This document shows, in pieces, positions 9,108 to 17,110 of a stretch of DNA of 35,675 nt. The notes under the pieces are model-generated. The model saw nothing but the letters and a program-made list of their open reading frames with translations, searched no databases and was not told the DNA's origin. The stretch is taken from the NCBI GenBank assembly GCA_028280945.1, contig JANQKV010000041.1:1-35675 (forward strand), in the 5' to 3' direction. Numbering within the stretch: position 1 is the stretch's first letter; every line of letters starts with the position of its first letter. A program made the translations under genes and the position numbers. Source of the DNA: Opitutaceae bacterium. Its GTDB lineage: Bacteria > Verrucomicrobiota > Verrucomicrobiia > Opitutales > Opitutaceae.

Positions 9108-9359
9108 GCATGCAGTTTAGAGGGAGCTGGGCAGGCGAGGTCGGTGTTGACCCTTGCAGCCGGTAACATGATGGGCGAGGGGATGGGAAGAACCCTTTGC
9201 CCAGCTCCGAACAGAGGCAGCGACCCGGGGCGAGTCGAGCTGAATTTCAGGGGTTGGATTTGAGCTTTGAATACTGGCCTGGTCGGCTATCAATTCTTGT
9301 TAGACAACTATGAAAATGTGGAGGTTGCCGTTGTCTGGGGGGCGATTTAAACCCGTCCA
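9108..9359. other. Intergenic region between divergent genes, with long inverted repeat
   Basis: This stretch lies between the start of the minus-strand methyltransferase operon and the dead plus-strand repeat gene. It should contain the promoter of the left minus-strand operon, but I see no convincing -35/-10 pair. The clearest structure is an 11-base perfect inverted repeat (9123-9133 and 9198-9208). A short frame from 9310 (30 codons) does not join the repeat gene in frame and shows no recognisable protein. Confidence 0.45.
9123..9208. repeat. 11-bp perfect inverted repeat, arms 64 bases apart
   Basis: The left arm GGAGCTGGGCA (9123-9133) and right arm TGCCCAGCTCC (9198-9208) are exact reverse complements. 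In the minus-strand transcript the arms would sit in the leader, close to the start codon of the methyltransferase gene at 9107. The pair could be a long-loop RNA hairpin, a paired protein-binding site, or the ends of a tiny remnant element. Confidence 0.5.
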
Positions 9360-10919
9360 GTGGGCGGTAGTGACTTTCCACCCTATTCTCGGGAATACCT
9401 GAATTTGGGTATACGATTGTCGCGTAGGAAGGCTGGGTCGGGTTTGATCTTCACGTGGCATACCGAACCCTTCCAGCTTGCGACCAATGTTGTCACCGCC
9501 TCGGCGGGACGGGGCATTTCCATGTGGATTGAAGTAGATGACATCGTGCCGTCTGACCTGCCGATTGCTGGCGACATGGACGGTGACGCCATTGGTGAGG
9601 TGCTGTGGCAGGACGTGGGCAGCGGGCGGCGCAGCCTGCGCGAGTTGGACGGCAACGCGAGTGAACTCATGTCGATTCCGGTTGGCTGATGGATCGAGGC
9701 GATGGGTGACTTCAACCTGGACCGAATCAACGACGTGATCGCGCGCAACCTGGAGACCGGCGAATAACGCTACTGGCTGAGCGGGGCCTCGGGCCTGACC
9801 GAGTCCGCGGCCCTTAGCGAGATCGATCCTTCGTGGTCTCTGGCCGGCGCGGCCGACTTCGACACTGACGGCTACGCTGACCTACTCTGGCGCCACCAGC
9901 AACAGAGCCAACTGGTTATCTGGCTGATGCAGGACGGTGTCTTCCAGTCCGGAGCCGACATGGGCCCAGTGGGTTCAGACCATGCACTCAATGGCACGGG
10001 TGACTTTGATGGCAACGGTAGCCCGGATCTGATCTGGCGCCACCGACCGAGTGGCACGGTGGGTATCTGGCTGATGACCGGGACTACCATCAACAGCTAT
10101 ACCGTGTTGGGAGCGGTCAGCAGTGACTACAAGGTGCGCGGCACGGGCGACCTCAACGCAGATGGTGAGACCGACATCATCTTCCGCCATACTCCTTCCG
10201 GAGAAGTGGGGGCTTGGCTGATGACGGGCACGATCATCAACAGCTATGCACGCATCTCTTCGGCCGGCTCCGACTATGTGCTCAGCGGAGTGTGGGACTA
10301 TGACGACGACGGCAAGGTCGACATCTTGTGGCGTCACACCTCAACGGGAGAGGTGGGTGCCTGGACCCTGGACGGCACTGCTGTCACGGGCTACGCCCGC
10401 ATCGATGCGGTCAGCAGCGAATATCACCTTTCCAAAAATGGTGAACCCGAGGATGAAGAGGAGTAGGCTCAGCTCAAACTCGACCTTAACCGGGATGGCC
10501 ATGAGGACATTCTGTGGCGCAATACCTCCACGGGCCAAGCCATCGTGTGGTTGATGGACGGCACCAGCCTTACGACCTTTGCCGACTTGGGCACGGTGGA
10601 CTTGGCCTACGAACTAGCGACCTGGGGTGACTTTAACCAAGACGGGCACATCGACCTGATCTGGCGCCACACGACCTTCGGCGAAGTGGGCGTCTGGGTA
10701 ATGAATGGCTCAAGCGTATCGACTTATGTGTCGATATCCTCAGTCGACACGGACTACTCGATCACCGGCACGGGTAACTTCAACGGCGACAGGCACGAGG
10801 ACATCCTGTGGCGCCATGACGCCAGCGGAGTGCTCGGGGTCTGGACGATGAACGGCACAACCGTGACCGGCTACACCCACATCGACAGCGTCGCCCCCGT
10901 CTGGCGCGTCAGGAACTGA
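9360..10919 (+). pseudogene. Decayed FG-GAP/VCBS-like repeat protein with three in-frame stops
   Basis: One frame runs without frameshift from about 9360 to 10919 but is cut by TGA (9687-9689), TAA (9765-9767) and TAG (10464-10466). It encodes about nine tandem 49-residue units with the core DFNxDGxxDILWRH, then WLMNG, then a spacer ending in Tyr plus hydrophobics. The D-x-N-x-D-G-x-x-D loops are typical calcium-binding FG-GAP/VCBS-like beta-propeller blades of secreted or surface proteins. The last unit ends naturally (WRVRN, stop). The N-terminal part before the first unit is short and has no signal peptide, so the 5' end is also lost. A 39-base acidic insertion (10443-10481) interrupts the unit containing the TAG. 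It is the only plus-strand gene between the two minus-strand operons. All three stop types occur, which argues against recoding. Confidence 0.8.
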
Positions 10920-10929
10920 CCGGATTCGA

Positions 10930-10966
10930 CCTGCCCGGGTAGAAAATCAACTGCTACGCGGGCAGG
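10930..10966. terminator. Strong hairpin between convergent genes, possible bidirectional terminator
   Basis: Arms 10930-10942 and 10954-10966 pair over 13 bases with one mismatch, and the loop is 11 bases. It lies between the end of the repeat pseudogene (10919) and the stop of the transaldolase gene (10968), where a shared terminator is expected. Neither strand has a clear T-tract after the stem, so it may act with Rho or mainly protect RNA ends. Confidence 0.45.
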
Positions 10967-10967
10967 A

Positions 10968-11687
10968 TCAGAGAGTATAGCCAGCGGCCTCGGCATCGTG
11001 TGCGAACATGCGCACGGTGTCGAGGGACAGCTCCCCCAGATCCATGCCGAGCAGTTTGCCCGCCTTGGCGAGGATGGAATGGGGGACTGTGACGATGTCG
11101 CAGCCACTTTCGGCGGCCTGCACTATGTTGAGAACCTCGCGCACGCTGGCCCAAAGTAACTCCGCCTTGAGAAGCTCCCTAAGCATGGTCTTGGATTCCT
11201 GCATGATTGGTATCGGATCCACTCCGGTATCTGCAATCCGTCCGGCGAAAACCGAAACCACGGCAGGGACTGCCGGGTTCAGGGTATCAGCTACGCCTGC
11301 GACCTGATCCAAGGTCAGGATCGCCGTGATGTTGAGCTTCACGCCTTCGACAGCGAGTTCCTTTATCAATGGTAGGCTGGATTTTCCCTCCGAGTTGGTG
11401 ATGGGGATCTTGACGTAGACGTTGTCTGCCCAAGAGGCGATTTTCAGGGCCTGGCGCTTCATCTCAGCCGGATCGTCGGTAAGCACCTCGAGCGAGATGG
11501 GCTTGTCAGTGACGCTCTGCAAAATATCCCGGGAAAATCCCTCGTAGTCCGCGATGCCAGCCTTGCGCATCAGCGTGGGATTGGTGGTCAGCCCCTTGAT
11601 AAAGGGTTGGGCGTAGAGATCGAGAATTCCCGATTTGTCGGCGCCGTCGGCATAGATCTGAACATCGAGTTCTTGAAGGGTATTCAT
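10968..11687 (-). CDS. Transaldolase (fructose-6-phosphate aldolase-like subfamily)
   Basis: The frame is open to 11840, but the conserved protein starts at the ATG at 11687, giving 239 residues. That is close to the short FSA/TalC-type transaldolases. Visible family features are LTTNPTLM near residue 33, YVKIPIT carrying the Schiff-base lysine, KLNITAILTLDQ, and VFAGRIADTGVDP. Transaldolase interconverts fructose 6-phosphate plus erythrose 4-phosphate with sedoheptulose 7-phosphate plus glyceraldehyde 3-phosphate. It sits directly after gmhB in the heptose operon, so its likely job is to feed sedoheptulose 7-phosphate into heptose synthesis (inference from context). It is the last gene of the long minus-strand cluster and is followed by a hairpin. 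Confidence 0.88.
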   Translation of the reverse strand: MNTLQELDVQIYADGADKSGILDLYAQPFIKGLTTNPTLMRKAGIADYEGFSRDILQSVTDKPISLEVLTDDPAEMKRQALKIASWADNVYVKIPITNSEGKSSLPLIKELAVEGVKLNITAILTLDQVAGVADTLNPAVPAVVSVFAGRIADTGVDPIPIMQESKTMLRELLKAELLWASVREVLNIVQAAESGCDIVTVPHSILAKAGKLLGMDLGELSLDTVRMFAHDAEAAGYTL

Positions 11688-11706
11688 GTGGGGGTGAGGA
11701 TGTTGG

Positions 11707-12261
11707 TTAAAGGGGCGGGAGGCTAGACAGAATAATGCCGGCCGCCTCGTCGAGGGAGTTGGCGGTGTGGTGCGGAGCCTTTTGGGAGTGGGTTTCGGCA
11801 GGACGAGGAGCCACCAAAATGGTCCGGCAACCGGCGGCATGGCCGGCGTCGATGTCTCCCGCCCGGTCGCCCACCATCCAGCTCAGGCGAGGATCCAGTT
11901 CCAGGGCCGCCGCCGCATCCAACAGCATGCCGGGTTCCGGCTTGCGGCGGCGATTGTCTGGATGGGAGATGCCTCTCCCGGGAGAATAACAGACCTCAAC
12001 CCGGTCAATTTCGGGGATCCACTGGAGTAATTGATCGTTCATGGCCTCCACCACCTCCTGGGTCTGGGTGCCGCGGCCCACATCCGGCTGATTGGTTACC
12101 ACCACCAGCATGTAGCCGGCAGACTTCAAACGCCGGCAGGCCTCAGCGGCTCCCGGAAGCAATTGGAAGGCATCCAGGGTCGCGGGGGGGTGAGGCACAT
12201 CGCCAATGAAATGGCACACGTTCAGGGTGCCATCCCTGTCGATGAATACCGCCGGTTTCAT
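11707..12261 (-). CDS. gmhB: D-glycero-D-manno-heptose 1,7-bisphosphate 7-phosphatase (GmhB-like, HAD)
   Basis: A 184-residue HAD-superfamily phosphatase. Motif I FIDRDGTLN is at residues 6-14, with D8 as nucleophile and D10 as acid/base. Motif II is VVVTNQ, followed by RRRKPEPGM with the motif III lysine and a C-terminal GDRAGDI motif IV. These match GmhB/HisB-N enzymes, which remove the 7-phosphate from heptose 1,7-bisphosphate. The zinc loop normally seen before the RKP motif (a CxH and CxC pair) is degenerate: only one Cys of the usual set is visible. It lies 19 bases before transaldolase and 24 bases after gmhA, in line with a GDP-heptose pathway. Confidence 0.87.
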   Translation of the reverse strand: MKPAVFIDRDGTLNVCHFIGDVPHPPATLDAFQLLPGAAEACRRLKSAGYMLVVVTNQPDVGRGTQTQEVVEAMNDQLLQWIPEIDRVEVCYSPGRGISHPDNRRRKPEPGMLLDAAAALELDPRLSWMVGDRAGDIDAGHAAGCRTILVAPRPAETHSQKAPHHTANSLDEAAGIILSSLPPL

Positions 12262-12285
12262 GGGAGGCGGAGGCGACTCACCGAA

Positions 12286-12888
12286 TCAGCGGGTGGATTC
12301 CCACTTTGTCTGATTGGACTTCAAACTCGGATGAGAGACAAACAGGTGCCAAATAACCCCCTGAAAAGCCTCGGAATGGGGAGTGATGTTGCCGGGATTG
12401 ACGACCGGGACAATCACGCAGGCGTCCGCCACCTGTGCGGTATATCCGCCGTCCTTGCCCACGATGCCCACAATCTTGGCTCCCACCTCCTGGGCGTGCT
12501 GCAACGCGTAGACCAGGTTCGGGGAGACATTCTTCTCCAAGTTTCCGCCTCCGACCGAATATACTAGAATGACGTCTTTGTTGCTGAGTCGGGAGGTCTT
12601 GAGCCACTCCACAAATACAGTCGGCCAACCCTCATCGTTGGTGCGGGCGGTCAGTTCGGAGACGTTGTCGGTGGGAGCGTAGGCCTCGAATCCGCCAATC
12701 TTGCGAAAATCATTCACGGCGTGAGATGCGTTGGCCGCACTGCCGCCCACTCCGAGGATGAACAGGCGTCCTCCGGCGGCTTTCGCGGCGGCCAGGGTGG
12801 CCACACATTTTTCGCAGTCGTCAGCGGACAACTGACCGACAATTTCAGCGGTTTCTTGCAGGTGTTGGGCGGAATAGGATGAGGCCAT
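12286..12888 (-). CDS. gmhA: Sedoheptulose 7-phosphate isomerase (GmhA-like, SIS domain)
   Basis: A 200-residue SIS-domain protein. The phosphosugar-binding loop GVGGSAANASH is at 46-56, a second Ser/Gly loop (SVGGGNLEKN) at 111-120, and a C-terminal HSEAFQGVIWHLF helix corresponds to the catalytic/tetramer region of GmhA. GmhA converts sedoheptulose 7-phosphate to D-glycero-D-manno-heptose 7-phosphate, the first committed step. Its length is that of normal GmhA (about 190-200 residues). It sits between hddC and gmhB, which supports the assignment over other SIS proteins such as DiaA. The second loop differs from the usual GNSxN form and deserves comparison. Confidence 0.87.
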   Translation of the reverse strand: MASSYSAQHLQETAEIVGQLSADDCEKCVATLAAAKAAGGRLFILGVGGSAANASHAVNDFRKIGGFEAYAPTDNVSELTARTNDEGWPTVFVEWLKTSRLSNKDVILVYSVGGGNLEKNVSPNLVYALQHAQEVGAKIVGIVGKDGGYTAQVADACVIVPVVNPGNITPHSEAFQGVIWHLFVSHPSLKSNQTKWESTR

Positions 12889-12920
12889 AGGATGGATAGA
12901 TTACGGGGTTAAAGGGGGAA

Positions 12921-13628
12921 TCAGGATTGAAGCAAGGTGTTCAGTTCAGCCAGGCCGGCATGCGAGCCGACCTCGTAAAAACGCTCGTAGACCTCGTAGC
13001 CGATGAGCTCCCCGCGGGCAACAAGTTCAGACTGAATCGCCGACAGGTCGCAAAACTCGTCCGGTTGGCACGAGGCGAAGGCGGAGGCGCGGAAGACCCC
13101 GAGACCATAGTCAATGTGCTTCATGTGGGGGTTTTTTTCCGTCTTGGAGTATTGGCGAATGCAGCCGTTCTCATACCAGACATTGCTCGCATCATAGGCC
13201 TCCCGGTTCTCAAAAACGGTCATGAGTCCCGATGCCTGGGAGTCCAGAAAGCGGCGGCCGACAGCCTGGCAGTCGACCATTAGATAACTGTCCCCATACA
13301 GGACATAGAAAGCGTCACCGAGCAGCGGGATAGCCCGGGCCAGGGCGCCACCGGTGCCCAGCAGTTTGTCCCCGTCAAATGAATACTCGATGCTCATGCC
13401 GTGTTCACGACCGTCGCCGTAGGCATCGACGATCATTTCCCCGAGATGGCCGACACAGACCACCACCCGGCGGAGGCCGTTCCGGCGCAGCAGTTCGAGT
13501 TGGTGGCTAAAGAACGGCCGACCGGCCACCTCCACCAGCAACTTGGGAATTTTCTCCGTGATCGGGCGCAGGCGGGTGGCCAGGCCGCCAGCCAGCAGTG
13601 CCACGGGCAACTCACCGGTTTCCGCCAT
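12921..13628 (-). CDS. hddC: Heptose 1-phosphate guanylyltransferase-like nucleotidyltransferase (HddC)
   Basis: A 235-residue sugar-phosphate nucleotidyltransferase. The signature LLAGGLATRLRP is at 11-22 and the downstream lysine in IPKLLVEVAG follows. GTGGALARA and LYGDSYL are the base- and metal-binding segments. HddC-type enzymes join D-glycero-alpha-D-manno-heptose 1-phosphate to GMP, giving the GDP-sugar. The adjacent hddA and gmhB point to the GDP-alpha-heptose branch rather than the ADP-beta branch (HldE). The gene starts 2 bases after the hddA stop, so the two are probably translated together. Nucleotide specificity cannot be proved from sequence alone. Confidence 0.86.
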   Translation of the reverse strand: MAETGELPVALLAGGLATRLRPITEKIPKLLVEVAGRPFFSHQLELLRRNGLRRVVVCVGHLGEMIVDAYGDGREHGMSIEYSFDGDKLLGTGGALARAIPLLGDAFYVLYGDSYLMVDCQAVGRRFLDSQASGLMTVFENREAYDASNVWYENGCIRQYSKTEKNPHMKHIDYGLGVFRASAFASCQPDEFCDLSAIQSELVARGELIGYEVYERFYEVGSHAGLAELNTLLQS

Positions 13629-13630
13629 GG

Positions 13631-14614
13631 TCAGTTTTGCACCACCACCTTGGTGCCCTCGAAGTCGAACCGGAAACGAACCTCCTTCAGACCCTGCTCA
13701 CGCATGGCGTGGCGCAGGCGGGTTTTGTCCCGGGCATAGAACATCAGGAAGCCACCCCCGCCGGCCCCGATCAACTTGCCGCCCAGGGCACCGTTGGCCG
13801 TGGCGTGATCATACCACTCGTTGATATGGGCGTTGCTCATGCCCGAGCTCCGGGCCTTCTTGCGTTGCCAGTGCACATCCATCAACCGGGCGAACTCGTC
13901 GAGATTGCCGGACTCAAGGGCATCCAGAGACTGGTAGCCGAGGTCCTTGGTGAAGTGCAGGTTGTCCAGCATGGACTGGTTCTGCTGCTTGGACTTGTCG
14001 TTCTGGTCCTTGAGGATGGCGGAGGCGGATCGGGAATAACCGGTGAAGAAAAGCAGCAGGTTGTCCTCGAGGTTGAACAGGGTTTCCTCGGAAATGTCGC
14101 AGGGCCGGTATTCCACCCGGCCGTCCGGATGAAAGGTGAATGCCGTGATACCCCCGACCGCGGCGATGTATTGGTCCTGCTTGCCGATGGGCTCGCGCAG
14201 CTTGTTGATCTCAATGTCGCAGGCCTGTTCGGCCAACTCCGCCGGAGAAACGATGTTCTTGCGGCAGGTGTGGAGCACCTTCAGCAGGGCGGTGGCGAAA
14301 CTGCCCGAGGAGCCCAATCCAGTGCCGGCGGGAATGTCGGCCATCGAGGTGATCTCCATGCTGGGTTCGACATACCCTGCCATCTTGAAGGCCTCCCGCA
14401 TGATGGGATGTTCAACCTCATCGACGCGCTGAACTTTTTCCAACTGGGAGTATTTAAGGATGATCTCCTGGCGGAAGGTGTGGTGCTGCGTGAGGTAGAC
14501 GTATTTGTCGATGGCCGCGGCGACAAGGAAACCGCCGTGCTCGGTATAGTAGGAGGGCAGGTCGGTGCCCCCGCCGCCCAGGGATACTCTAAGTGGGGAT
14601 CGTGCGATGATCAT
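13631..14614 (-). CDS. hddA: D-glycero-alpha-D-manno-heptose 7-phosphate kinase (HddA, GHMP family)
   Basis: A 327-residue GHMP kinase. SLGGGGTDLP is at 11-20, the ATP-binding glycine loop PAGTGLGSSGSFA at 95-107, and a C-terminal GAGGGGFLMFY motif near residue 285. Together these are characteristic of HddA-type heptose kinases, which phosphorylate C1 of heptose 7-phosphate to give the alpha-1,7-bisphosphate. The downstream order hddC, gmhA, gmhB supports the call. Related GHMP sugar kinases (fucokinase, galactokinase) are less likely in this setting. The gene follows the SDR after 4 bases. Confidence 0.9.
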   Translation of the reverse strand: MIIARSPLRVSLGGGGTDLPSYYTEHGGFLVAAAIDKYVYLTQHHTFRQEIILKYSQLEKVQRVDEVEHPIMREAFKMAGYVEPSMEITSMADIPAGTGLGSSGSFATALLKVLHTCRKNIVSPAELAEQACDIEINKLREPIGKQDQYIAAVGGITAFTFHPDGRVEYRPCDISEETLFNLEDNLLLFFTGYSRSASAILKDQNDKSKQQNQSMLDNLHFTKDLGYQSLDALESGNLDEFARLMDVHWQRKKARSSGMSNAHINEWYDHATANGALGGKLIGAGGGGFLMFYARDKTRLRHAMREQGLKEVRFRFDFEGTKVVVQN

Positions 14615-14618
14615 GCTT

Positions 14619-15614
14619 TTATGCGGAGGAGAGCAGGCCCTGGTCGCGGCACCAGCCGATGGCGGCCTTCATGCCGCCTTCCAGTTCCTGGGTGGGTTGA
14701 TAATCCAATTCGCGGCGGGCCTTTTCAATCGAAACCCCGACATGCCAATCCGCCTCGCCCACGAGGTGAAGGTTCTGCCAGTAGAGGCCCAGGGCGGCCA
14801 GGGTGCGGTCGCCCCAGTAGGCGAGGGGGGCCATCAGCCCGGGCAGCTTGAGGTAGTTGAGGTCGGTTTCGAGAGCCTGGGCCATGGCTTCGATAATGCG
14901 TTTCGTGGTATAGACCTCGGCATCCGCGATGTAGTAAGTCTGGCCCACCGCCGCCGCCTTGGTCAGGGCAAGCCAGCATCCCTGGACGAGGTTGTCGATG
15001 TGGGTGACACTGCGGGCATAGTTTCCGTGCCCCACCAACGGCATCCTGCCGTTTCGAATCCGTTCGTAGATGTCGACATGGCGCGCCGGCACGGGAGGAC
15101 CGTAGAACATGCAGGGACGGATCACGACCCCCTCCATTGACGATTGGAGGCTCAACTGCTCGGCGAGGAGCTTGCTCCGGCCGTAGTGGGACCTGGGGGC
15201 AGGGCGGTCACTCTCCTGCATCAGGTAGTCCGGGCCCGAGCTGCGGCCCCCGGCGGCGTTACTGCTGATCAGGACCAGCCGTTTGGTCCCGGCTGCCTCC
15301 GCCGCCTCAATCAGCCGGGCCGTTCCGTCCGTGTTGATCCGATACCAATCGGCAGTTCGCCTGACGTGAAGAATGCCGGCGGCGTGCAGGATGGCATCAC
15401 AGCCCTTGACGGCCTCCGCCACGGCCGCGGGGTCGTTCAAGTCTCCCACCACCGGAACAAACGTGACCCCCGAGGGAGGAGACACGGGAAGGTCCCCGGG
15501 GCGCAGCATCATGCATCGGACCTCTTCGAGGTCGGCGGGTGGATTCGTGGCGATCGATTCCAGAAAAGCGTTGGTCAACCAGCCGGGAACACCGGTCACA
15601 AGGAGTCGTTTCAT
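14619..15614 (-). CDS. NAD-dependent epimerase/dehydratase (extended SDR)
   Basis: The frame is open to 15752, but the ATG at 15614 starts exactly on a Rossmann strand and overlaps the stop of the upstream methyltransferase as ATGA. The result is 331 residues. The cofactor motif is TGVPGWL (7-13), lacking the usual third glycine of TGxxGxxG. The catalytic pair appears as YGRSK at 144-148 with an upstream Ser in LISSNAAGG, and the substrate region includes VIRPCMFYGP. Extended SDRs act on nucleotide sugars as epimerases, dehydratases or reductases. Here the likely substrate is GDP-heptose or another GDP-sugar made by the neighbours, but the reaction cannot be deduced. A 3-beta-HSD-like sterol role is unlikely in this context. 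Confidence 0.83.
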   Translation of the reverse strand: MKRLLVTGVPGWLTNAFLESIATNPPADLEEVRCMMLRPGDLPVSPPSGVTFVPVVGDLNDPAAVAEAVKGCDAILHAAGILHVRRTADWYRINTDGTARLIEAAEAAGTKRLVLISSNAAGGRSSGPDYLMQESDRPAPRSHYGRSKLLAEQLSLQSSMEGVVIRPCMFYGPPVPARHVDIYERIRNGRMPLVGHGNYARSVTHIDNLVQGCWLALTKAAAVGQTYYIADAEVYTTKRIIEAMAQALETDLNYLKLPGLMAPLAYWGDRTLAALGLYWQNLHLVGEADWHVGVSIEKARRELDYQPTQELEGGMKAAIGWCRDQGLLSSA

Positions 15615-16303
15615 TCGCCAGGATGCGGTTTGCGCAGGGTGAGGTAGTAGTAGAACAGGGTGGAACTGGAGCGCTCCACCTCGAACCGGCCCTCCCAGAG
15701 GTGTTGTCGCACCTGGGGCCATTGCGGCAGGTAGTCCTTCAGGAAACACCACTCCTCCTGGATGATGCTGCCGAAATACTTGAGGTAGGGCGTGACGTGC
15801 AGCCGGGGTTGCCGGAAAAACCAGAACGCCATCTTGATTTGGGGCGAACCCGGGAAATCGAGCACCGAAAGGCGCCCGCCCGGCTTCAACAGGCGCCAGC
15901 TCTCATCCATGAACTTGGCCACGTTTTCCGCACTGGCCAGGTGATGCAGGCTGTGGATGCAGGTGAGCCAGTCGTAGGACTCGTCGGGCAGGTCCGTCTT
16001 GGTGACATCCCCCTGGTGGATGGTGAAGCGGGAATCGGCGGCCAGTTCCTCGGAGATGGTCAGGTCAATGCCCGTGAGGTTCTTGAAGTCGAGGCTGTGG
16101 AACACGTCCAGGGCCTCACCATGACCGCAGCAGAGATCGAGGAGTTGGATGTCGCGGGGAGCATCCATCAGGCCGAGGCGCTCAAGCTTCGCCGGCATTT
16201 CCTTTCGCCGCCGCTTCCGCTCGTCCTCATTGGCATAGGTTTCCAGCCAGGCGTCGGATTCGTTGCGGTCCTCCGAGGTCGCGTTGATCTTGAAGTCACT
16301 CAT
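15611..16303 (-). CDS. Class I SAM-dependent methyltransferase
   Basis: A 230-residue protein. Motif I LLDLCCGHGEAL is at 54-65, a GIDLT acidic turn follows, and motif IV is YDWLTCIHSLHHL. LLKPGGRLSVLDFPG is the typical post-IV strand of UbiE/Methyltransf_11 members. Both ends overlap neighbours by ATGA (15611-15614 with the SDR, 16300-16303 with the GT2 gene), so the trio GT2, methyltransferase, SDR is translationally coupled. Sugar O-methylation on a nucleotide sugar or glycan is the likely job. A respiratory-quinone role is not supported by context. Confidence 0.84.
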   Translation of the reverse strand: MSDFKINATSEDRNESDAWLETYANEDERKRRRKEMPAKLERLGLMDAPRDIQLLDLCCGHGEALDVFHSLDFKNLTGIDLTISEELAADSRFTIHQGDVTKTDLPDESYDWLTCIHSLHHLASAENVAKFMDESWRLLKPGGRLSVLDFPGSPQIKMAFWFFRQPRLHVTPYLKYFGSIIQEEWCFLKDYLPQWPQVRQHLWEGRFEVERSSSTLFYYYLTLRKPHPGE

Positions 16304-17097
16304 CCGGCAGCATTCCAGGGTTGGGCATTCTCCGCCAGAGGCCGGGAATACACTTTGGTGAAGTCCCGGAGGCGGATCTTCAGCATGTCCAACGGGTCAC
16401 GCACCATGCAGGCGGCGATGTTGATGCGGGAGCCGGGCTTGTTGTCCCAATGCACCGGCACAAACCGGCAGGAGACGCCGGTCTTGTGCATCAGGTAGAA
16501 CAGTTCCACGTCGAGCATGCCTCCGTCCACCCGGGCTAGGGGAAAAACCTTCTGCACGGTTTCGCGGGTGAAGAGTTTGAACCCGCATTGGCTGTCGACC
16601 ACCGCCTTTTGGAACACGACCACATGGGCCAGCAACTGGCCGAGCAAGCCGATGATGCGACGGCCCCGGGACTCATCCTCCTGGTAGGTGCGGACCCCGG
16701 CCACGGCGTCGGCATTCTCGTCGCGCATCGCCGGGGCGAATTTGTCGAGTTCCTGGATGGGCGTGGAGTGGTCGGCATCCATGAAAAGCACCCAGTCACC
16801 CTTGGCTTCCAGGCATCCCCGTCGCACCGCCGCTCCTTTGCCAATCTTGCCCGGTTGGGTGACCAGGCGGATCTGGGGATGCCGGCGGGCATAGTCCTCC
16901 ACGATGTCACCGGTCCCGTCCGGACTGTTGTCATCAACCACCAGGATCTCGTGGCTGGGATAAGATCCTTCCAGGAATGGCAGAATCTCGTCGAACGTTT
17001 GAGGAAGACGGGCCGACTCCTTGTAGGTCGGAATGATGATGGAAAGGTGGGGGGAGGACGGGGCGGACTCGTCCGCGGGCCGGTCGTTGGCTGGCAT
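16300..17097 (-). CDS. GT2 glycosyltransferase, DPM1-like
   Basis: I chose the ATG at 17097 (265 residues). An upstream in-frame ATG at 17133 would overlap the preceding methyltransferase stop by 23 bases, and neither start has a clear ribosome site. SIIIPTYKE (19-27), VVDDNSPDGT (53-62) and the metal-binding DAD (107-109) identify a GT-A fold of the dolichyl-phosphate-mannose-synthase type, with a basic, hydrophobic C-terminus. Such enzymes often load a sugar onto polyprenyl phosphate for periplasmic GT-C transferases. The two membrane proteins in this cluster could be such partners. The donor might be the GDP-heptose made next door, which is inference. Confidence 0.85.
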   Translation of the reverse strand: MPANDRPADESAPSSPHLSIIIPTYKESARLPQTFDEILPFLEGSYPSHEILVVDDNSPDGTGDIVEDYARRHPQIRLVTQPGKIGKGAAVRRGCLEAKGDWVLFMDADHSTPIQELDKFAPAMRDENADAVAGVRTYQEDESRGRRIIGLLGQLLAHVVVFQKAVVDSQCGFKLFTRETVQKVFPLARVDGGMLDVELFYLMHKTGVSCRFVPVHWDNKPGSRINIAACMVRDPLDMLKIRLRDFTKVYSRPLAENAQPWNAAG

Positions 17098-17110
17098 GTT
17101 GAATAGGGGG

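Noticed and set aside
9360-10919. Stop-codon recoding or readthrough of the repeat gene
   Set aside because: TGA, TAA and TAG all occur and no readthrough context is visible. Ordinary decay is simpler.
11688-11840. Longer N-terminus for transaldolase
   Set aside because: It overlaps gmhB and encodes proline- and arginine-rich sequence with no similarity to the family.
13598-14851. A 417-codon plus-strand open frame
   Set aside because: It lies opposite hddA and the SDR, whose motifs are clear. It has no family motif of its own and is explained by the GC-rich antisense strand.
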